Shown here in pieces: positions 60,707-64,000 of a DNA stretch of 64,000 nt. How positions within the stretch are numbered: position 1 is the stretch's first letter; every line of letters begins with the position of its first letter. The translations under genes and the position numbers were made by a program. Source of the stretch: G963668605 sp963668605 (GTDB lineage: Bacteria; Acidobacteriota; Terriglobia; Bryobacterales; Bryobacteraceae); contig OY764903.1 of NCBI GenBank assembly GCA_963668605.1, positions 124,001-188,000 on the forward strand. Reading direction: 5' to 3'. The notes beneath the pieces are model-generated. The model worked only from the letters and a program-made list of their open reading frames with translations, was not told the DNA's origin and did not search any database.

Positions 60707-61216
60707 CTAGGCTGGGGGCTGAAATGGCTCGTCGGCGCTGCCGCCGTAAATCGCAGGAACCTTGGCGCCCATCGGCCGCAGGTACACGGAGAGTTGACCG
60801 CGATGGTGCACGCTGTGGCTGTTCATGAAACCGAGATAGTGAACAGCCGGCAGGTTCATGACGTTATAGAAGTTCACTGGCTTGGCGAGTTTCTCGGCCG
60901 GCACGGCCTTCACCTTCGCGAGGGCGGCGGCGAACTCCTTCTCATACCATGCCAGGACGCCGGCGATCGTTTTGATGTCATCCGGCCGGTTGCCTTCACT
61001 CGCTTCAAACTCGCCGTTCGCGACGCCTTTCAAAAACCAGACCTCAGATGAAGCGATATGCCAGGCCAGTTCAAGAGCGCTCATCGATTTCTCGTGCGGC
61101 TTGTAGTTGACCTTGTCTTCCGGCACCGCCGCGATGACTTTGCGCGTGACCGGGTGCTCGCTATCGATTCCTTGCATCAGCAATTGCAGCGTAAACGCCG
61201 CTTGTTCAGGTTGCAT
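60707..61216 (-). CDS. DinB-family putative metal-dependent enzyme
   Basis: 169-aa four-helix protein of the DinB/YfiT group. The metal-binding His triad is visible: one His in LELAWHIASSEVWF and two in GFMNSHSVHHRGQLSVYL. These proteins include bacillithiol or other low-molecular-weight thiol transferases; the cofactor here is unknown. ATG at 61216 is chosen because AAAGGAGGGGA lies upstream and the family N-terminus begins there; the frame is open for 30 more codons. Confidence 0.87.
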   Translation of the reverse strand: MQPEQAAFTLQLLMQGIDSEHPVTRKVIAAVPEDKVNYKPHEKSMSALELAWHIASSEVWFLKGVANGEFEASEGNRPDDIKTIAGVLAWYEKEFAAALAKVKAVPAEKLAKPVNFYNVMNLPAVHYLGFMNSHSVHHRGQLSVYLRPMGAKVPAIYGGSADEPFQPPA

Positions 61217-61357
61217 GGGAACTTCCCCTCCTTTGCAACAGCGTAGCATGAAGCGTTTTGAGATTGTGTCGCCTTGACCCAGCGGTGTGGCGTAATGTAA
61301 CCTCAAGGTTTCGAGTCATAGGAATGTAACTTTTAGCACCACACCACCAGGTCATTA

Positions 61358-63064
61358 ATGAGAGCATTGTCCCGCGTCTCGCCTGTCATCCCCGTTTGCA
61401 TTCTGGCCGCCGTCTGGCTCGCCGGATGCGCTTCACCGAAGGCAGAGCAGTTCCGAAACTCGTTCCTCCCGCCCGCACCCAAGGTTGCAGCGGTCGATCC
61501 GTGGACCGTGCCGCCCGACTTGTCGAGCGGACACATCGCGCCTCGCGAAACGCCGGAAGTCCTGACCGCCGTAGCGCAAGAGCCACCCAAGTGGACGCGT
61601 TTCGATGGGCGTCTGCGCAAGGCCGAGGAGTTGTTCCAGGAAGGCAAGCGGCTCTACGCCGTGGGCGACAAGCAGGGTGCGCGCAAGCAGTTCGACGCGG
61701 CAGTGGAGCACATGGTCACCAGCCCCGATTCGGTGACGGGAAAGCTGCGGCTCGATAAACGTTTCGAGGATCTCGTCGATCAGATCTACCGCTACGACGT
61801 CGAGGGCCTCGGCGCGGGCGACGATCAGCAGGCGTTCAGCTTTGAAAAGGCGCCGATCGACGACATCATCGAGATGACGTTCCCCATCGACCCTAAGCTG
61901 AAGAATCAGCTTCTCGCCGAAGTCGCCGCTACCACGACGCAGTTGCCGTTGACGGTGAACGACGACGTGCTGCGCTTTGTGAACTACTTCTCTTCCGAGC
62001 GCGGGCGCCGCACGCTGCTCTATGGCTTGCGCCGCGCGGGCAAGTTCAAGCCGATGATCCAGCGCATTCTCGATGAAGAGGGCGTGCCGCAGGAGTTGAT
62101 CTATCTGGCGCAGGCGGAATCCGGCTTCGCGCCGCGCGCGCTTTCCAATAAGCAGGCCGCGGGCATGTGGCAGTTCGTTCAATACCGCGGCCGCGAGTAC
62201 GGGCTGAACCAGAGCGCCTATTTCGATGAGCGTCTCGATCCCGAAAAAGCCACGCGCGCCGCAGCTCGCCATTTGCGCGATCTCTACAATCAGATGGGCG
62301 ACTGGTATCTCGCGCTGGCCTCGTACAACTGTGGTCCGGGCTGTGTGGACCGCGCAGTGCAACGCACCGGTTATGCGGATTTCTGGGAACTCCGTTCGCG
62401 GGGCGCACTGCCGCTCGAGACCACCAACTACGTGCCGATCATTCTGGCAATGACGATTCTTTCGAAGAACGCCAAAGAGCATGGCCTCGACGACATCGAC
62501 CCCGATCCGCCGCTCGAGTATGAGACGGTGAAGCTCTCGAGCAACGCCAACATCGAACTCATCGCGACGGCGGCCGACTGCCCCGTCGGCGAGATCCGCG
62601 AGTTGAATCCTTCACTGCTCAAGAACATCGTGCCAGGCAACTACGATGTGCATTTACCGAAGGGCGCTTCGAAGGCCGTGCTGGCCGTGCTCGAAGCCGT
62701 GCCCGCCGATAAGCGCGAGATCTGGCGCGTCCATCGCGTGCAGACTGGCGAGACGATGGCGGACATTGCGAAGCGCTACGGAATGAGCGCGGATCAAATC
62801 GCTGCGGTGAACGTCGACAACGATGAAACGCTCGAGCCCGGCGGTCTGCTCGTTGTCCCAACTTCCGCTCCAAAGCCCAAGCCGGTCATCAGAAAAGCAC
62901 CCGCGCGGCGCAGCAGTGCGAGCGCTTCAAAGGCCGTCCCACGGCACTCCACAGCGTCGAAGACGACACACGCAAAGGTTGCCGCACCCGCCGCAAAGAA
63001 GCCCGCCGCAAAGTCCACTGCTTACAAAACAGCAGTGCTTCGCGGCAAGACCTCAGCCCGCTAG
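61358..63064 (+). CDS. mltD: MltD-like membrane-bound lytic transglycosylase with LysM domain
   Basis: 568-aa lipoprotein (lipobox WLAGC, Cys24) that cleaves peptidoglycan strands. A helical N-terminal region is followed by the SLT domain with catalytic Glu254 in IYLAQAESGFAPRALSNKQAAGMWQF and YLALASYNCGPGCVDRAVQ. One LysM domain (about 452-500: HRVQTGETMADIAKRYGMSADQIAAVN .. LLVVPT) binds glycan. The C-terminal 60 residues are Lys/Ala/Ser-rich, resembling the histone-like tail of the next gene. It lacks the tandem LysM modules of E. coli MltD. Confidence 0.92.
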   Translation: MRALSRVSPVIPVCILAAVWLAGCASPKAEQFRNSFLPPAPKVAAVDPWTVPPDLSSGHIAPRETPEVLTAVAQEPPKWTRFDGRLRKAEELFQEGKRLYAVGDKQGARKQFDAAVEHMVTSPDSVTGKLRLDKRFEDLVDQIYRYDVEGLGAGDDQQAFSFEKAPIDDIIEMTFPIDPKLKNQLLAEVAATTTQLPLTVNDDVLRFVNYFSSERGRRTLLYGLRRAGKFKPMIQRILDEEGVPQELIYLAQAESGFAPRALSNKQAAGMWQFVQYRGREYGLNQSAYFDERLDPEKATRAAARHLRDLYNQMGDWYLALASYNCGPGCVDRAVQRTGYADFWELRSRGALPLETTNYVPIILAMTILSKNAKEHGLDDIDPDPPLEYETVKLSSNANIELIATAADCPVGEIRELNPSLLKNIVPGNYDVHLPKGASKAVLAVLEAVPADKREIWRVHRVQTGETMADIAKRYGMSADQIAAVNVDNDETLEPGGLLVVPTSAPKPKPVIRKAPARRSSASASKAVPRHSTASKTTHAKVAAPAAKKPAAKSTAYKTAVLRGKTSAR

Positions 63065-63089
63065 AAAAAAGTTTTTTTCAAGATTGGGC

Positions 63090-63117
63090 TTGTCTTACAA
63101 ACAAAACGAGTTATTCT
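63090..63117 (+). promoter_or_regulatory. Promoter of the histone-H1-like gene
   Basis: TTGTCT at 63090-63095 and TATTCT at 63112-63117, spacer 16 nt, in an AT-rich patch unusual for this genome. The start codon is 36 nt further with AGGAGGC in the leader. Confidence 0.6.
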
Positions 63118-63152
63118 AATTGTTAATCAGGCCTTAACAGGAGGCATGGAAA

Positions 63153-63875
63153 ATGTTTGAGCGCTACCTATTCGCACTGGACGAAGATATGGACGATTTC
63201 GATGATGAATCGATCGGCCTCGATGCCGAAATGGGAGAGTTCGACGAGGACGACGACATCCTTGAAGAGGATGAACTGATCGTCGAAGAGGCCGTTATTG
63301 GCGAGCCTCCACCCTCGGTAGCAGTGCCGCTGCCTCCCACTCCCGCTGTGACCGCGGAGCCCGTGCAGGCAAAACCTGTCGTCAAGAAATCCTTCAAAAA
63401 GAAAACTGCTGCAAAGCCGCCCGCCGCCCAAAAGAAGGCGGCGCCCGCGAAGCCCGCGCAGGCAAAACCTGCCGTCAAGAAATCCGTCGACAAGAGATCT
63501 GCCGCAAAGCTGCCAACCGCCCGAAAGAAGGCGGCGCCCGCGAAGCCTGTAGCCGTGAAGAAGGCTGCTGTGAAAAAGGCTGTCGTGAAAACATCTGCGG
63601 CGAAAAAGACTACGGCAAAGCAGTCCGCCGTGGCGAAGCCCGCTTCCAAGAAGTCTGGGGCTGACAAAAATCCAATCAAGAAGAAAACTATGAAGACAGC
63701 AACCAAGAAAGCAGTGAAGAAGACGGCAGCCAAGGCTCCGGCGAAGGTCGTTGTGAAAAAGGCGGCTGTGAAGGTTCCGGCCAAGAAAGCTCCGGCCAAG
63801 AAGGCTCCTGCTGTGAAGGCTCCAGCCAAGAAAGCTCCGGCCAAGAAAGTCGCCGCGAAGAAGGGGAAGAAGTAG
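63153..63875 (+). CDS. Histone-H1-like protein with acidic head and Lys/Ala-rich repeat tail
   Basis: 240-aa protein in two opposite halves. Residues 1-48 are strongly acidic (DEDMDDFDDESIGLDAEMGEF..EEDELIVEEA). After a Pro linker, residues 70-240 are Lys/Ala/Pro-rich with repeats such as KKAAPAKPAQAKPAVKK and KAPAKKAPAKK, like eukaryotic H1 tails and bacterial AlgP/Hc1 proteins. DNA compaction through the basic tail is likely; the acidic head may restrain or bind a partner. AGGAGGC upstream of the ATG and a good promoter suggest high expression. The repeats are encoded by repetitive DNA, so length may vary among strains. Confidence 0.85.
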   Translation: MFERYLFALDEDMDDFDDESIGLDAEMGEFDEDDDILEEDELIVEEAVIGEPPPSVAVPLPPTPAVTAEPVQAKPVVKKSFKKKTAAKPPAAQKKAAPAKPAQAKPAVKKSVDKRSAAKLPTARKKAAPAKPVAVKKAAVKKAVVKTSAAKKTTAKQSAVAKPASKKSGADKNPIKKKTMKTATKKAVKKTAAKAPAKVVVKKAAVKVPAKKAPAKKAPAVKAPAKKAPAKKVAAKKGKK

Positions 63876-63897
63876 GCTCCCTGGACGCCAGGATTCC

Positions 63898-63921
63898 GAG
63901 GCCGCGCACACCCGCGGCCTC
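63898..63921 (+). terminator. Hairpin after the histone-like gene, possible terminator
   Basis: GAGGCCGCG (63898-63906) and CGCGGCCTC (63913-63921) form a 9-bp stem with a 6-nt loop, 22 nt after the stop. Only CATTTCC follows, so the U-tract is weak. Identical arms occur in the hairpin at 43408-43449. The remaining bases to 64000 show no gene. Confidence 0.5.
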
Positions 63922-64000
63922 CATTTCCTAACTGCTACCCGCGGTGAGTGATTCGCGTAAGGCTGCGGTCATTCATCCGTGTGGGAAGCCGTCACCGCAC

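Overview
The window looks like a chromosomal segment of a GC-rich soil bacterium of the phylum Acidobacteriota, probably the Solibacter/Bryobacter group. This rests on gene content, not on a marker gene: no rRNA or tRNA is present. The pointers are a protein built like the 'VWFA-related Acidobacterial domain' family (43.7-44.7 kb), repeated Gfo/Idh/MocA oxidoreductases with twin-arginine signals next to xylose-isomerase-like TIM barrels, several secreted proteins of unknown function, and many starts without a Shine-Dalgarno sequence.

Layout. 0-10 kb: a truncated secreted glycosidase-like gene, plsC, an exported Gfo/Idh/MocA oxidoreductase, a leftward envelope run (BON, sialate esterase-like, PpiC, HEXXH protein, TlpA, DsbD-alpha-like) and a second exported oxidoreductase. 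10-20 kb: a hydroxypyruvate isomerase-like protein, an Rrf2 regulator with cysK, a DUF72 protein, a coupled leftward sugar-metabolism trio, and gamma-glutamyltransferase. 20-27.5 kb: ribBA diverges from a four-gene operon whose first gene fuses a P1B-type metal ATPase to an HflK-like SPFH domain, followed by HflC-like, HflK-like and NTF2-like genes. This is the most unusual locus in the window. 27.5-38 kb: membrane MutS-like ATPase, hemB, gph with a 51-aa Cys-rich protein, a cytosolic Gfo/Idh/MocA protein, lexA, htrA, coaE, folD, an APC permease and pcm. 38-49 kb: TonB-like protein, an NtrC-type regulator, its kinase and a lipoprotein, OmpA-like lipoprotein, VWA protein, a 1124-aa secreted unknown and a membrane protein. 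49-55.5 kb: NifU-like and DsrE-like genes, a TIM barrel, purC-cvpA, a group II intron inserted beside a palindromic repeat, a methyltransferase and bactofilin. 55.6-64 kb: tyrosine phenol-lyase, an SGNH hydrolase, a split biotin-dependent carboxylase pair, a DnaC-like ATPase, DinB, an MltD-like lytic transglycosylase and a histone-H1-like protein.

Two signals cut across genes. First, a family of 31-nt inverted-repeat arms (GCCTCCGGTCGCT..CGGCACCGTT) occurs at four places; base changes in the arms are compensated, and the group II intron starts at the first base after one of the palindromes. Second, many genes have a -10-like hexamer 6-8 nt upstream of the start codon and no Shine-Dalgarno sequence, which suggests leaderless transcripts.

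No CRISPR array, transposase, prophage or tRNA was seen. The intron is the only clear mobile element.
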